Positions 19,095 through 28,903 of a stretch of DNA of 64,000 nucleotides are shown one piece after another. The position numbers and the translations under genes are program-made. Numbering within the stretch: the first letter of the stretch is position 1; every line of letters begins with the position of its first letter. The notes under the pieces are model-generated. The model searched no databases. It saw only the letters and a program-made list of their open reading frames with translations, and was not told the DNA's origin. Location: positions 586,273 through 650,272 of the forward strand of contig NZ_FTPL01000002.1 in assembly GCF_900156305.1 (NCBI RefSeq). The letters run 5' to 3'. The DNA is from Edaphobacillus lindanitolerans. GTDB lineage: Bacteria > Bacillota > Bacilli > Bacillales_A > Planococcaceae.

Positions 19095-19225
19095 GACCCC
19101 TGTGGGGACCGAAACCATACAAAGGATGTGTACGCCCTCAACGGAACAGTCCTCGAGCATGGCTCGACGCTTTGGTCGTCCGCTGGTCTTGCCAAGGAGA
19201 ACATGATGAAGGAGTGGTTCTGGAT
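19095..19225 (+). promoter_or_regulatory. structured 5' leader with a mini-ORF, upstream of ytzE
   Basis: The roughly 130-base untranslated leader contains two obvious small hairpins: GGACCCC/GGGGACC near its start, and CGAGC-atg-GCTCG near 19157-19170. A perfect AAGGAG precedes tandem ATGs at 19203 and 19206. These open an eight-codon frame, MMKEWFWI, whose TGA overlaps the ATG of ytzE. I do not recognise a known riboswitch or T-box here. Confidence 0.5.
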
Positions 19226-19447
19226 ATGAAACCTACTACCGACCGGATGCTCACCCGGATAAAGGATGTCTACCTGTACATCCGGGATCAAGGAACCGTC
19301 ACGACCGACGATTTGGTCGACGCATTCGGCATCACTCCGCGCACGGTTCAAAGGGACCTGAACGTGCTTGCTTTCAACGGCCTGGTCGACAGCCCAAGCC
19401 GCGGCAAATGGACAACGACGGAGAAACGGGTAAAACTGACTTCATGA
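19226..19447 (+). CDS. ytzE: DeoR-type helix-turn-helix regulator YtzE
   Basis: The 73-residue protein is essentially only the DNA-binding domain of the DeoR family (MLTRIKDVYLYIRDQ, then a winged helix with ITPRTVQRDLNVLAFNGLV). It lacks the sugar-phosphate sensor domain, as in B. subtilis YtzE. The start at 19226 is the first family-consistent ATG. Its own ribosome site is 11 bases away and suboptimal, which fits coupling to the upstream eight-codon frame. Ligand and targets are unknown. Confidence 0.85.
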   Translation: MKPTTDRMLTRIKDVYLYIRDQGTVTTDDLVDAFGITPRTVQRDLNVLAFNGLVDSPSRGKWTTTEKRVKLTS

Positions 19448-19463
19448 GACTGTACACATACGA

Positions 19464-19502
19464 AAAAGGATGGCCTGCCCTTCGGCAGGTCATCCTTTTT
19501 TA
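19464..19502. terminator. bidirectional terminator between ytzE and the rRNA pseudouridine synthase gene
   Basis: AAAGGATGgCCTGCC and GGCAGGtCATCCTTT pair around CTTC with T and A runs on both sides. It contains the stop codon of the minus-strand gene. Confidence 0.9.
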
Positions 19503-20209
19503 TGTGACTTGAGTTCATTCAGCTCTTCATCGGTCAGTTCCCTGAATCCGCCGAGGGCCAGTTCCGGATCCAGGCGGAGCGGACCCATCGTCAGCCGCTT
19601 CAGGTAGACGACTTGCTTGCCCCGGCTTTCGAACATGCGCTTGACCTGATGGAATTTCCCCTCGGTGATCGTGAGCTCGATGTCCGAAACGGGGCCGGCG
19701 GACAAGATTTCCAGCACGGCGGGTTTTGTGACGTACCCGTCCTCGAGCTCGACGCCGGCCGTGAAGGCCTCTGCATCAGCTGCGGTCACTTCGCCGTCCA
19801 CCTTTGCGTAATACGTCTTTCCGACATGCCGCTTCGGCGAGAGCAGTTCATGGGCCAGCTTCCCGTCATTCGTGATGAGCAGGAGCCCTTCCGTGTCCTT
19901 GTCGAGCCGGCCGGCCGGGAACGGCTCGAACCGCCTGTATTCGTCAGGCAGCAGGTCGATCACCGTCCGGTCCCGGTTGTCGTCCGTGGCCGACACGACA
20001 CCCGGCGGCTTGTTCATCATGATGTAGACGAATTCCCGGTAATCGACCGGATCTCCGAACACCGTGACGCTGTCCGCATCCGGATCGACATGCAGCTTCG
20101 GGTCCCGGACCGTTTCTCCCCCGACGCTCACGGCCCCCTGTTTCAGAAGGAGCTTCACTTCTTTTCTCGAACCGTACCCGCTGTTTGCGAGCAGCTTATC
20201 CAGCCTCAT
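19490..20209 (-). CDS. RsuA-family 16S rRNA pseudouridine synthase
   Basis: The protein has 239 residues from ATG 20209 (MRLDKLLANSGYGSRKEV, an S4 RNA-binding domain start). Seven upstream codons in the open frame lack a ribosome site. The catalytic aspartate sits in GRLDKDTEGLLL. The family isomerises a uridine of 16S rRNA (U516 in E. coli). The position next to ytzE and murJ corresponds to B. subtilis ytzG. It overlaps no neighbour; 10 bases separate it from murJ upstream. Confidence 0.9.
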   Translation of the reverse strand: MRLDKLLANSGYGSRKEVKLLLKQGAVSVGGETVRDPKLHVDPDADSVTVFGDPVDYREFVYIMMNKPPGVVSATDDNRDRTVIDLLPDEYRRFEPFPAGRLDKDTEGLLLITNDGKLAHELLSPKRHVGKTYYAKVDGEVTAADAEAFTAGVELEDGYVTKPAVLEILSAGPVSDIELTITEGKFHQVKRMFESRGKQVVYLKRLTMGPLRLDPELALGGFRELTDEELNELKSHKKG

Positions 20210-20219
20210 TCTCCCCACC

Positions 20220-21830
20220 TCACAATCCAAGTTTGTCGGTCAGCCGCTTCAGCCGGTCTCCGAACAGTTTCTGTGCAAGTCCGGACTTGAAGGAAATGAC
20301 GGCGTACACGACGGCACCGACGGCCGCAGTCACCAGAATGTAGAGGAACGCGTCCCCTTTTGTGTCCGCGGGACCGAACAGGCGGAGCCCCTTCAGCGTG
20401 AGCCAGGAAGCGAGTGCCATGACCGCATTGAATATCAGGATGAGCAGCAGGCGCCTCGTCACCATCGACGAACGGTAGTCCAGCGCCCGGGAGGCGACCA
20501 TGATGTTCATCAGGACGGCCACCCCGTAGCCGATCACGGTTGCAAGGATGGCCCCTTCCGCCTCGAACAGCTTGATGAGCGGGATGTTCAGCGCCAGCTT
20601 CAGGAAGAGGCCGATCAGCAGGTTCAGGACAATCCATTTGTGACGGTCGATCGCCTGGAGGATCGAGCCGGTCACCGTATACAGGGCGAACAGGATGGAC
20701 GTCGGCGCATACGCCCGGAGGATATCCGCTCCGACCGGATCCTGTTCAAACAGCAAGTGGTAAAACTCGCCCGACAGGATCATCAGTCCGATGACCATCG
20801 GGAAAGTGAGGAATGCGACGATCTGGTACGTCTGGTCGAGCGCACGGGTCATGGCCGGCCGGTTGCCGGTCGTGAAGTAGCCCGTCACGATCGGGATGAG
20901 CGCCATCGAAAAAGCCGTGCCGATCATGACCGGGATCATGACGATCTTGTGGGTCGTGAAGTTCAGCATCGCGAGCTGGCCGTCCGATACGGCGGCAAGC
21001 CCGATGGACGACATCGCCCGGTTGAACGTGATCATGTCAACAAACTGGAACAGGGGGTTCGCAAGACCGACGAGGACGATCGGGAAGATATACACGATGA
21101 GCTCGCGGTACATGTCCTTCAGGCTGGCGCCGCTCGCATGCCGGCTCGACTGGAGAAGACGATCAAACTCGGGCTTTTCCTTCTTCCAGTAGTAGCCGAG
21201 GATCGCAAGCCCTGCCAGCGCCCCGATGAAGGCGGCAAACACCGCAAATGAAATCGCGGTCCGCGGAGATTCCTCCATGAAGTGGATCACGACATAGACG
21301 CCCGCCAGCACGAACAGGATCCGGACGATCTGTTCCAGCAGCTGGGAAACGGCAGTCGGCGTGAACTGCTGATAGCCCTGGAAGAATCCGCGGGTCAGGC
21401 TCATGAACGGAACGACGATGAGCGCAAAGCTCACCCAGCGGATGACGCCCGCAATCTCGTCGATTGAGAACACCTGCTCATCATCGGCGATGACCATATG
21501 GGCCATCGGCTCGGCGAGGAAGAACAGGATGAGGAACGAGGCGATCCCCGTTCCGATCATGATCCCGAGGCTGGACTTGAACAATCTGCGCCCGGTTTCA
21601 TAGTCGCCGAGCGCATTGTATTTGGATACGAATTTCGACACTGCGATCGGCATGCCGGAAATCGCGAATGACAGCATGATGTTGTACGGTATGTATGCAT
21701 ACTGATACAGCCCGAGATTCTCCTTGCCGACCATTGCATAGAGCGGAATGACATACAGGAGACCGAGCGCCTTGGACAGAAACAGCCCGATCGACAGGAC
21801 CGCCGTCCCTTTGACTAAGTTGGATGACAT
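20220..21830 (-). CDS. murJ: Lipid II flippase MurJ-type (YtgP)
   Basis: The 536-residue polytopic membrane protein has about 14 hydrophobic segments and belongs to the MVF/polysaccharide-biosynthesis exporter family. The N-terminus (KGTAVLSIGLFLSKALGLLYVIPL) and RGFFQGYQQFTPTAVSQLLEQ are typical of YtgP. In B. subtilis, YtgP (MurJ) is one of two lipid II flippases needed for peptidoglycan assembly. GGAAGGG lies before the ATG, and it is probably co-transcribed with the pseudouridine synthase gene. Confidence 0.9.
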   Translation of the reverse strand: MSSNLVKGTAVLSIGLFLSKALGLLYVIPLYAMVGKENLGLYQYAYIPYNIMLSFAISGMPIAVSKFVSKYNALGDYETGRRLFKSSLGIMIGTGIASFLILFFLAEPMAHMVIADDEQVFSIDEIAGVIRWVSFALIVVPFMSLTRGFFQGYQQFTPTAVSQLLEQIVRILFVLAGVYVVIHFMEESPRTAISFAVFAAFIGALAGLAILGYYWKKEKPEFDRLLQSSRHASGASLKDMYRELIVYIFPIVLVGLANPLFQFVDMITFNRAMSSIGLAAVSDGQLAMLNFTTHKIVMIPVMIGTAFSMALIPIVTGYFTTGNRPAMTRALDQTYQIVAFLTFPMVIGLMILSGEFYHLLFEQDPVGADILRAYAPTSILFALYTVTGSILQAIDRHKWIVLNLLIGLFLKLALNIPLIKLFEAEGAILATVIGYGVAVLMNIMVASRALDYRSSMVTRRLLLILIFNAVMALASWLTLKGLRLFGPADTKGDAFLYILVTAAVGAVVYAVISFKSGLAQKLFGDRLKRLTDKLGL

Positions 21831-22039
21831 AAGACCCTTCCATTCCTATAAACTATTCTACAGTGTACTCCGCTCCCGCAGATATCTCAAATTCTTTTCT
21901 GGCCGGCGTGTATAATAAGACGGGAATGCAAGTGAAATGTTGCCGATCCGTGAACCGGAAAACCGGCATCATAAAAACACACGAGACTGGACTCTCTCCC
22001 GTTCTACGGAACCGGATTTATATTGAAAGGATGACAAAC

Positions 22040-23311
22040 ATGCATGACGTGATCATCATCGGCGGCGGTCCTTCGGGGCTCATGGCCGCTGCGGCGGCCG
22101 GCGCTTCGGGCGCAGACGTGCTGCTCATCGAGAAGGGCAACAAGCTCGGGAAGAAACTCGCCATCAGCGGCGGCGGACGCTGCAATGTGACGAACAATCT
22201 GGACTACGAGGAGATCATCCGGCATATTCCCGGAAACGGCCGTTTCCTCTATGGACCGTTTTCGGTATTCGACAACCAGGACATCATCCGCTTTTTCGAG
22301 AATCTCGGCGTCCCGCTCAAGGAAGAAGACCACGGCCGGATGTTCCCGGTATCGGACAAGGCATCGGACGTGGTGGATGCACTGACCGGAGAACTCGGCA
22401 GGCTCGGCGTGAAGGTCCGGTTCGGCGCGCGCGTCGCCAAGCTCCTCATGGACGATGAGCGCATCCTCGGCGTCCGGCTCGAGAACGGGGAAGAACTCCA
22501 GAGCCGCTCGGTCGTCGTGGCCTCCGGCGGGAAGGCCGTCCCGCAGACGGGATCGACGGGCGACGGCTACCCGTGGGCGGAGCGCGCCGGCCATACCATC
22601 ACCGAACTGTACCCGACGGAAGTGCCGCTCCTGTCCGGCGAGCCGTTCATCCGTTCCCGGACGCTCCAGGGCCTCGCCCTCCGGGACGCGGCCGTATCCG
22701 TACTCAACAAGAAAGGCAAGACGCTCGTCACCCACCGGATGGACATGCTCTTTACACATTTCGGCCTGAGCGGCCCGGCGATCCTCCGCTGCAGCCAGTT
22801 CGTTGTGAAAGAGCGGAAGAAAAACGGCGGCGCCCCGGTCCGGATGCTGATCGATACGCTCCCCGACGAAAACGCGGAAAAGACGTTCCAGTTTCTCACC
22901 GGCAGCGGAAAAGCCGAACCGAAGAAAGCGGCGAAGAACCTGTGGAAAGGCCTCGCGCCCGAGCGCTGGCTGCTGTTCCTTATGGAAGAAGCCGGGATCG
23001 ACCCGGCATCTCCGGCCGGCCAGATCGCCCATGAGAAACTGCGCAATCTGGCCCGCCTCCTCCACTCCTTTGAAATGACAGTGAACGGCACGCAGCCGAT
23101 CGAGAAGGCGTTTGTCACGGGCGGCGGTGTCTCGGTGAAGGAAATCGGTCCGAAGACGATGGCGTCAAAGAAAAAGGAAGGGCTCTTCTTCTGCGGCGAG
23201 ATCCTCGATATCCACGGCTACACCGGCGGCTACAATATCACATCCGCCCTCGTCACCGGCCGGATCGCCGGGATGAACGCAGCGAAGTCCGCGCTCGGCA
23301 CCGGCGAGTAA
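22040..23311 (+). CDS. NAD(P)/FAD-dependent oxidoreductase (YtfP/BaiN-like)
   Basis: The protein has 423 residues from ATG 22040, chosen because GAAAGG lies nine bases upstream; the frame is open 59 codons further without support. An FAD-binding Rossmann motif opens the protein ([14 protein letters not shown]), then GRCNVTNN, and the C-terminal [17 protein letters not shown] is typical of the HI0933/YtfP flavoprotein family. The physiological substrate is unknown. Single gene, divergent from murJ. Confidence 0.88.
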   Translation: MHDVIIIGGGPSGLMAAAAAGASGADVLLIEKGNKLGKKLAISGGGRCNVTNNLDYEEIIRHIPGNGRFLYGPFSVFDNQDIIRFFENLGVPLKEEDHGRMFPVSDKASDVVDALTGELGRLGVKVRFGARVAKLLMDDERILGVRLENGEELQSRSVVVASGGKAVPQTGSTGDGYPWAERAGHTITELYPTEVPLLSGEPFIRSRTLQGLALRDAAVSVLNKKGKTLVTHRMDMLFTHFGLSGPAILRCSQFVVKERKKNGGAPVRMLIDTLPDENAEKTFQFLTGSGKAEPKKAAKNLWKGLAPERWLLFLMEEAGIDPASPAGQIAHEKLRNLARLLHSFEMTVNGTQPIEKAFVTGGGVSVKEIGPKTMASKKKEGLFFCGEILDIHGYTGGYNITSALVTGRIAGMNAAKSALGTGE

Positions 23312-23386
23312 GACATTCTGGATGCCGGTGATCCATTGGCTGCCGGAGAATTGGAATGTGAGCCGTCAGCCGGGCAAGAAGATCTG

Positions 23387-23491
23387 TAAGTTAAGAACTC
23401 GGCGTTCTATGTTAAGAAAGAGGGACTGTAGGTTAAGGATCCACGGCCCTATGTTAAGAAAGACGGGCTGTAAGTGAAGAATGCACCGTGA
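23387..23491. repeat. five tandem 21-bp repeats
   Basis: Five consecutive units of exactly 21 bases start at 23387, 23408, 23429, 23450 and 23471. Each begins TADGTTAAGRA (unit 5 has GTGAAG). Units 2 and 4 agree at 19 of 21 positions, and units 1, 3 and 5 form the other subtype, so the array also has a 42-bp superperiod. In one frame the units would read Y/stop-V-K-K/N/D plus three variable codons. No gene covers the array. Confidence 0.85.
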
Positions 23492-23537
23492 ACAGCCCCC
23501 GCCCTCTTTTGAGTCATTTCGATATCTATTAAAACCC

Positions 23538-23576
23538 AGACAAACCCGGAGCCTCCCGCTCCGGGTTTGTCTTTCT
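23538..23576. terminator. strong bidirectional hairpin between the flavoprotein gene and leuS
   Basis: AGACAAACCCGGAG pairs perfectly over 14 bp with CTCCGGGTTTGTCT around a 7-base loop, followed by TTCTT on plus and GGGTTTTAAT on minus. Confidence 0.85.
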
Positions 23577-23582
23577 TCCCTA

Positions 23583-25997
23583 TTACTTCACCACTATGTT
23601 CACAAGGCGGCCTGGAATGCCGATGACCTTCTTGATCTCCTTGCCTTCCGTCAGTTCCTTCACGCGCGGCTCGGCAAGCGCGGCTTTCTCCAGCTCTTCC
23701 TTGGTCACGTCCGCAGGCACGACGACCTTGGAACGGACCTTGCCGTTGATCTGGACGGCGATTTCCACTTCGTCGTCCACAAGCTTGGCTTCATCATGGA
23801 CCGGCCATGATTCATACTTGATCGTCTCCTCATGGCCGAGGATGCGCCACAGTTCTTCCGTGATGAACGGGCAGATCGGCGACAGCATCTTGATGAAGCC
23901 TTCCGCGTACTCTTTCGGCAGCGTGTCGGCCTTGTAGGCTTCGTTGATGAACACCATCATCTGCGAAATGGCGGTGTTGTTGTGCATCGCCTCGAGGTCT
24001 TCCGTCACTTTCTTGACAGTCTGGTTGTACACTTTATCGAGCTTGCCGTCATTCTCTTCCGTAATCTTCGCCGAGAGCGAGCCGTCCGCTTCGGTGTAGA
24101 GGCGCCAGATCCGGTCAAGGAATTTGCGCGAGCCGTCAAGGCCGTTCGTCGACCAGGCCTTCGATGCATCAAGCGGCCCCATGAACATTTCATAGAGGCG
24201 GAGTGCATCCGCACCGTGGCTCTCGACGATGTCGTCCGGATTGACGACGTTCCCTTTCGACTTGGACATCTTCTCGTTGCCCTCGCCGAGGATCATGCCC
24301 TGGTTGAAGAGCTTCTGGAACGGCTCTTTCGTCTTGACGACGCCGATGTCGTAGAGCACTTTGTGCCAGAACCGCGCGTACAGCAAGTGGAGGACCGCAT
24401 GTTCCGCACCGCCGACGTAGATGTCGACCGGGAGCCAGCGCTCGGCGAGTTCCGGATCGATGAGCTGCTCGGAATTGTGCGGATCGATGTAGCGGATGTA
24501 ATACCAGCAGCTGCCGGCCCACTGCGGCATCGTGTTCGTCTCGCGGCGTCCCTTCATGCCGGTCTCGGGATCCGTGACATTCACCCAATCCTCGATATTG
24601 GCCAGCGGAGATTCGCCTGTGCCGCTCGGGCGGATGTTGTCCGTCTTCGGCAGCATGAGCGGCAGCTCTTCTTCCGGAACGGTCGTCATCGTGCCGTCTT
24701 CCCAGTGGATGACCGGGATCGGTTCGCCCCAATAGCGCTGGCGGGAGAACAGCCAGTCACGGAGGCGGTAGGTGATCTTTTTCTCGCCCGCCCCGTGCTC
24801 TTCCATCCACGTGATGGCCTTGGAGATCGCTTCGTCTTTTCCGAGGCCGTCGAGGAAACCGGAATTCACGTGCGGGCCGTCTCCGACATAGGCTTCCTCT
24901 TCGATGTTGCCGCCTGCGACGACTTCCTTGACCGGCAGGCCGAATTCCTTTGCAAACTCGTAATCCCGCTCATCGTGCGCCGGTACCGCCATGATGGCGC
25001 CGGTGCCGTACGAAGCGAGCACATAGTCGGCGATCCAGACCGGCATCTTCTCGCCGCTCACCGGATTGACGGCATAGGCGCCGGTGAAGACGCCGGTCTT
25101 TTCCTTCGCAAGATCGGTGCGCTCCAGGTCGCTCTTCGTCTTGACCTTGTCGAGATACGCATCAACCGCCGCCTGCTGTTCCGGCGTCGTGATCTCGGAG
25201 ACGAGCTTGTGCTCGGGCGCGAGCACGGCGTACGTGGCGCCGAAGATCGTGTCCGGGCGTGTCGTGAAGGCATCGAACGACTTTTCCGTCCCGTCGATCG
25301 GGAACGTGATCTGCGCGCCTTCGGAACGGCCGATCCAGTTGCGCTGCATCTCTTTCAGGCTGTCCGGCCAGTCGAGGTCGTCCAGGTCATCGAGCAGGCG
25401 GTCGGCATATTCGGTGATGCGGAGCACCCACTGCCGCATCGGGCGGCGTTCGACCGGGTGGCCGCCGCGTTCGGACAGGCCGTCGATGACTTCTTCGTTT
25501 GCGAGCACCGTGCCGAGTGCCGGGCACCAGTTGACCGGCACTTCATCCACATAGGCGAGGCCCCGGTTGTAGAGCTGGATGAAAATCCACTGGGTCCATT
25601 TGTAATACTCGGGATCGGTCGTATTGATCTCCCGGTCCCAGTCATAGGAGAACCCGAGTTCCTGCATCTGGCGCTTGAACGTGGCAATGTTCCTCGCCGT
25701 GAACTCGGCCGGGTCGTTGCCCGTGTCGAGCGCATACTGCTCAGCCGGCAGGCCGAACGCGTCCCAGCCCATCGGATGGAGGACGTTGTGCCCCTGCATC
25801 CGCTTGAAACCGCTCAGGATATCGGTCGCGATATAGCCGAGCGGATGCCCGACGTGAAGGCCGGCGCCGGACGGATACGGGAACATATCCAGTGCATAGA
25901 ACTTCGGTTTTTCCGGTTCGTCGACCGTCTTGAATGTTTTGTTGTCTTCCCAGTACTTCCGCCATTTGCGGTCAATCTCTTGATGGTTGTAGCTCAC
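23583..25997 (-). CDS. leuS: Leucyl-tRNA synthetase
   Basis: The protein has 804 residues from GTG 25997 (GAGGAGG eight bases upstream), exactly the Bacillus LeuS length. The open frame continues 47 codons upstream but only through the T-box terminator. The HIGH-type motif LHVGHPLGY lies near residue 50, a CP1 editing domain with the TRPDT motif follows, and KMSKSKGN lies near 577. It charges tRNA-Leu, for which two genes (TAA, CAG) occur at the right end. Regulated by a T-box leader. Confidence 0.97.
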   Translation of the reverse strand: MSYNHQEIDRKWRKYWEDNKTFKTVDEPEKPKFYALDMFPYPSGAGLHVGHPLGYIATDILSGFKRMQGHNVLHPMGWDAFGLPAEQYALDTGNDPAEFTARNIATFKRQMQELGFSYDWDREINTTDPEYYKWTQWIFIQLYNRGLAYVDEVPVNWCPALGTVLANEEVIDGLSERGGHPVERRPMRQWVLRITEYADRLLDDLDDLDWPDSLKEMQRNWIGRSEGAQITFPIDGTEKSFDAFTTRPDTIFGATYAVLAPEHKLVSEITTPEQQAAVDAYLDKVKTKSDLERTDLAKEKTGVFTGAYAVNPVSGEKMPVWIADYVLASYGTGAIMAVPAHDERDYEFAKEFGLPVKEVVAGGNIEEEAYVGDGPHVNSGFLDGLGKDEAISKAITWMEEHGAGEKKITYRLRDWLFSRQRYWGEPIPVIHWEDGTMTTVPEEELPLMLPKTDNIRPSGTGESPLANIEDWVNVTDPETGMKGRRETNTMPQWAGSCWYYIRYIDPHNSEQLIDPELAERWLPVDIYVGGAEHAVLHLLYARFWHKVLYDIGVVKTKEPFQKLFNQGMILGEGNEKMSKSKGNVVNPDDIVESHGADALRLYEMFMGPLDASKAWSTNGLDGSRKFLDRIWRLYTEADGSLSAKITEENDGKLDKVYNQTVKKVTEDLEAMHNNTAISQMMVFINEAYKADTLPKEYAEGFIKMLSPICPFITEELWRILGHEETIKYESWPVHDEAKLVDDEVEIAVQINGKVRSKVVVPADVTKEELEKAALAEPRVKELTEGKEIKKVIGIPGRLVNIVVK

Positions 25998-26021
25998 GGC
26001 TGATTCCTCCTCAGAAAAAAT

Positions 26022-26255
26022 AAAAAACTCCCGTCCCGGAACAGGGACGAGAGTTGTTGTGCTCCCGCGGTGCCACCCACATTGACGGCATGCCGTCCAG
26101 CTCATCCTTAACGCGGAGTGACGGCACCGGCCGGACATGCCTGCGGTGCGGACTCGGGGGCGAGTTCAGCGTCCCGTCCTGCCGGCTCACACCGACCGCC
26201 GGCTCTCTGGAAGGACCGGAACGCCTACTATTCCCCGTCAAAGTCTTTGACTATT
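26022..26255 (-). promoter_or_regulatory. T-box leader of leuS (Leu specifier CTC)
   Basis: On the minus strand the leader has a stem I with AGAGAG and GGTCGGTGTGAGCC distal elements. A specifier loop carries GAACTCGCC, with CTC (26162-26164) as the Leu codon. The T-box GGGTGGCACCGCGGGAGC is at 26061-26078, followed by a terminator (ACTCTCGTCCC / GGGACGGGAGT plus T-run, 26022-26056). Uncharged tRNA-Leu should stabilise the antiterminator and switch leuS on. Confidence 0.93.
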
Positions 26256-26261
26256 GGCATC

Positions 26262-26290
26262 ATTGTACCCGATAGTCCATGCGGCCGCAA
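26262..26290 (-). promoter_or_regulatory. sigma-A promoter of the leuS T-box transcript
   Basis: On the minus strand, TTGCGG (26285-26290), 17 bases, TACAAT (26262-26267), immediately upstream of the leader. Confidence 0.7.
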
Positions 26291-26380
26291 GTGCCATTGT
26301 GCAGGCGCGTTTACATCCTGCAGGCCCGATGTTACGATGATTGGAAGCGTTGTCCGTATATTCTGTCTGGAGGGTTGCAC

Positions 26381-27604
26381 TTGGAAGACACTCATACATA
26401 CCGCTCAAAACGGCTGAATCTGCCGCCGGGGGCCTGGCTTCTGCTCCTCGGCGTCATCGCCATCGCGTTCACACTCAGGTCTCCGCTCACGTCGGTCGGG
26501 CCGGTGATCTCCAAAATTATGGGAGACCTCGGCATCTCCAATACGACGGCCGGCTTCCTCACAACCATCCCGCTTCTCGCCTTTGCCCTCGTCTCGCCTG
26601 TTGTCCCGAAGATCGCCGACCGGATCGGGATGGCCAGGAGCCTGTTCCTCGCATTGCTCATCCTCATCATCGGCGTCCTGATCCGGTCATCCGGCGGGAC
26701 GGGGATGCTCATCTCCGGCACATTCCTGCTCGGAGTCGCAATTTCATTCGGCAATGTTCTCCTGCCGAGTCTCGTGAAGCTGAACTTCCCGATGCAGGTC
26801 GGCCTCATGACGGGCGTCTATACCGTCTCCATGAACCTGGCCGCCGGTGTGGCCGCCGGGCTCAGCACGCCGATCTCCAATTCGGTTGCGCTCGGCTGGC
26901 GTGCCTCCCTCGGGGTCTGGGCGCTGTTCGGCGTCATCGGCGCGATCATCTGGCTCCCGCAGGTGAAGAAACGGCCCGTCCTGGAAGTGGCCGGCATGGC
27001 CAAGGGACCGGCACCGAGGCCGCTCTGGAAATCCCCGCTCGCATGGGGCGTGACTTTCTTCATGGGTTTCCAGTCGGTCATGTTCTATACGACGGCCGCC
27101 TGGGTGCCGGAAGTCCTCACCTCGCGCGGAATGGATGACAGCACGGCCGGCTGGATGTTCTCGCTTGTCCAGTTCTCGCAGATCCCGTTCACGTTCCTCA
27201 TTCCGATCATTGCGGGACGCCTGAAGGACCAGCGGCTGCTCGTCGTGATCATCGCCGCATTCTACCTGACGGGATACGGGGGCCTGTTTGTCGACAACCT
27301 GGCCCTCACCCCGCTCTGGATGGTTCTCATGGGCGTGTCCGGAGGCGCCTCGTTCGGCCTGGCGATGATGTTCTTTGCCCTCCGGACGAACACGCCGTCC
27401 GAAGCGGCCTCACTTTCGGGGATGGCACAGTCGCTCGGCTATCTATTGGCTGCGGCAGGACCCGTCCTGTTCGGTGCCTTCCACGACATGACCGGTGCCT
27501 GGAATGCCTCCATCTGGCTGTTCATCATCACGATCATCCTTCTGTTGCTGGCAGGATTAAAAGCCGGAAAGGACGAGAAGACCGTGCCGGAAACCGGCCA
27601 ATGA
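26381..27604 (+). CDS. MFS transporter, CynX/NimT-like
   Basis: The protein has 407 residues from TTG 26381, preferred because CTGGAGGG lies six bases upstream and the first membrane helix then begins at residue 17; the frame is open further back without a ribosome site. Twelve hydrophobic segments are visible. The motifs TLRSPLTSVGPV and DRIGMARSL match the cyanate/2-nitroimidazole (CynX/NimT) branch of the major facilitator superfamily. The substrate cannot be assigned. Single gene, divergent from leuS. Confidence 0.85.
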   Translation: MEDTHTYRSKRLNLPPGAWLLLLGVIAIAFTLRSPLTSVGPVISKIMGDLGISNTTAGFLTTIPLLAFALVSPVVPKIADRIGMARSLFLALLILIIGVLIRSSGGTGMLISGTFLLGVAISFGNVLLPSLVKLNFPMQVGLMTGVYTVSMNLAAGVAAGLSTPISNSVALGWRASLGVWALFGVIGAIIWLPQVKKRPVLEVAGMAKGPAPRPLWKSPLAWGVTFFMGFQSVMFYTTAAWVPEVLTSRGMDDSTAGWMFSLVQFSQIPFTFLIPIIAGRLKDQRLLVVIIAAFYLTGYGGLFVDNLALTPLWMVLMGVSGGASFGLAMMFFALRTNTPSEAASLSGMAQSLGYLLAAAGPVLFGAFHDMTGAWNASIWLFIITIILLLLAGLKAGKDEKTVPETGQ

Positions 27605-27621
27605 AAATACGCAGGAAAATC

Positions 27622-27661
27622 AAAACGAGCACGGTCCATTTCTCGGGCCTGCTCGTTTTTT
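27622..27661. terminator. bidirectional terminator
   Basis: AAACGAGCA and TGCTCGTTT pair with an inner GGCC-type extension, and T-runs lie on both strands. It serves the MFS gene and the convergent DUF4129 gene. Confidence 0.8.
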
Positions 27662-27724
27662 GCGTTCGTGTTCCCGCCGGCATGGATCCGTCACCGCAAT
27701 GGGGCTTTCGCCTGTAACATTGCT

Positions 27725-28903
27725 TCAGCCGATCTTGCGGATCAGCAGGCGGAAATCATCAATTTCCCTTTTGGAAAGCGGCTCCTCGGCATATCGGATG
27801 CGGCTGTAGACGTCTTCGAGCATGCCGGCCGCCTCACCGTCCGTCCCCAGGTCACTGAGCCACTCACCGAATGTCTGGCCGGGCCGCCGCCCCCGGCTCC
27901 TGCGGGCCATCCGTTTTTCCAGGCGGTATACTTCACGCCGGACCGGATCCGCAGGCGGCCTGAACGCGAGCATCCGGCGGCCCCCTTCTTCCATGACGGC
28001 CATCCGTTTTCCGGAATGGTCCCCGGGACGGTCCGGCACCTGTGCCTGCCGCTGACGGCGGAGGAGGAACAGGATCAGCCCAACGGCAACTGCCGCAAAA
28101 ATCATGAAGAATATAACAGCGGCCCCGTTGCCCTCCGGCATTGCATCCCCGCCGGGAAACTGAACGTCCTCCTGCCCGGCCTCCTCATTCTTCTCCGATC
28201 CCCCGTCGATCTTCTTCTGTTTCTCATCCAAATAGTCGATCAGCGGCTCCGCCGCACCGAGAAACGGCGACGCCGTCCAGCCGAACAGCCGGCCGGCCCA
28301 CCCGGCCAGCCAGGCGGCCGGAACGGCGAGCCGCGCCATGATCGGTTCCATGTAAAAGACAGTGCCCGCAAACAGGATGAAGCCCGCGGCCATCACCGAC
28401 AAGATCCGGTCCTGTCTCCTGCCGGCATCCCCGTTCTGCACGACGGTCTTCGCTGCCCGCACAAAAACCGCCAGGCCGAACTGCAGGATCAACAGCTGCA
28501 GCAGCCGGTTCCCCGCCTCCCCGCCGATCAGGAAAAATGCGGCGAGCCCGTAGGCGATTGACAGGACCGATGCGAGCAGTTCGGTGTTGGTCCCTTTCCC
28601 GGCGGACGCCGCGGTAAACCGCCAGACGGCGATGACGGCGAGAATGAGGGAAAAGAGCAGGCTCAGGCCTGAGACCGTCCCCGCCACGAATACGCACAGG
28701 GCCGAAAACAGTCCGGCAAGCCGCGGACCGGCCTTTCTGAACAACAGAAATCCCGCACCGCCCGCCAGCAGGGCAACGGCCATCGGCCAGACCGGCGGAA
28801 GCTCTCCGCGGAAAAGATGGGGAGGAGCCGAAAACAGATAGACTGCCGAAAACTCCAGTAAAAGACCGGCAAGCCGGACTGCGGCCATCCTCGGATTTCT
28901 CAC
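27725..28903 (-). CDS. DUF4129-domain membrane protein
   Basis: The 392-residue protein has about seven N-terminal membrane helices (10-205), a charged loop, a further helix (about 262-282) and a cytosolic C-terminal DUF4129-like domain (RRPGQTFGEWLSDLG ... VYSRIRYAEEPLSKREI). In many Bacillales this slot holds a transglutaminase-core protein (YebA type) ending in DUF4129; here no transglutaminase Cys-His-Asp core is visible, so the gene keeps only the membrane and DUF4129 parts. It is last in the moxR-DUF58-DUF4129 operon, and its ATG overlaps the DUF58 stop by four bases. Confidence 0.8.
   Translation of the reverse strand: MRNPRMAAVRLAGLLLEFSAVYLFSAPPHLFRGELPPVWPMAVALLAGGAGFLLFRKAGPRLAGLFSALCVFVAGTVSGLSLLFSLILAVIAVWRFTAASAGKGTNTELLASVLSIAYGLAAFFLIGGEAGNRLLQLLILQFGLAVFVRAAKTVVQNGDAGRRQDRILSVMAAGFILFAGTVFYMEPIMARLAVPAAWLAGWAGRLFGWTASPFLGAAEPLIDYLDEKQKKIDGGSEKNEEAGQEDVQFPGGDAMPEGNGAAVIFFMIFAAVAVGLILFLLRRQRQAQVPDRPGDHSGKRMAVMEEGGRRMLAFRPPADPVRREVYRLEKRMARRSRGRRPGQTFGEWLSDLGTDGEAAGMLEDVYSRIRYAEEPLSKREIDDFRLLIRKIG

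Noticed and set aside
20064..21251. 395-codon plus-strand frame
   Set aside because: Antisense to murJ and the pseudouridine synthase gene, with a composition typical of reverse-complement translation of membrane-protein codons.
23832..26003. 723-codon open frame on the plus strand
   Set aside because: It lies entirely antisense to leuS. Its residue composition (Arg/Asp/His-rich) is that of a G+C-driven shadow frame, and it has no ribosome site.
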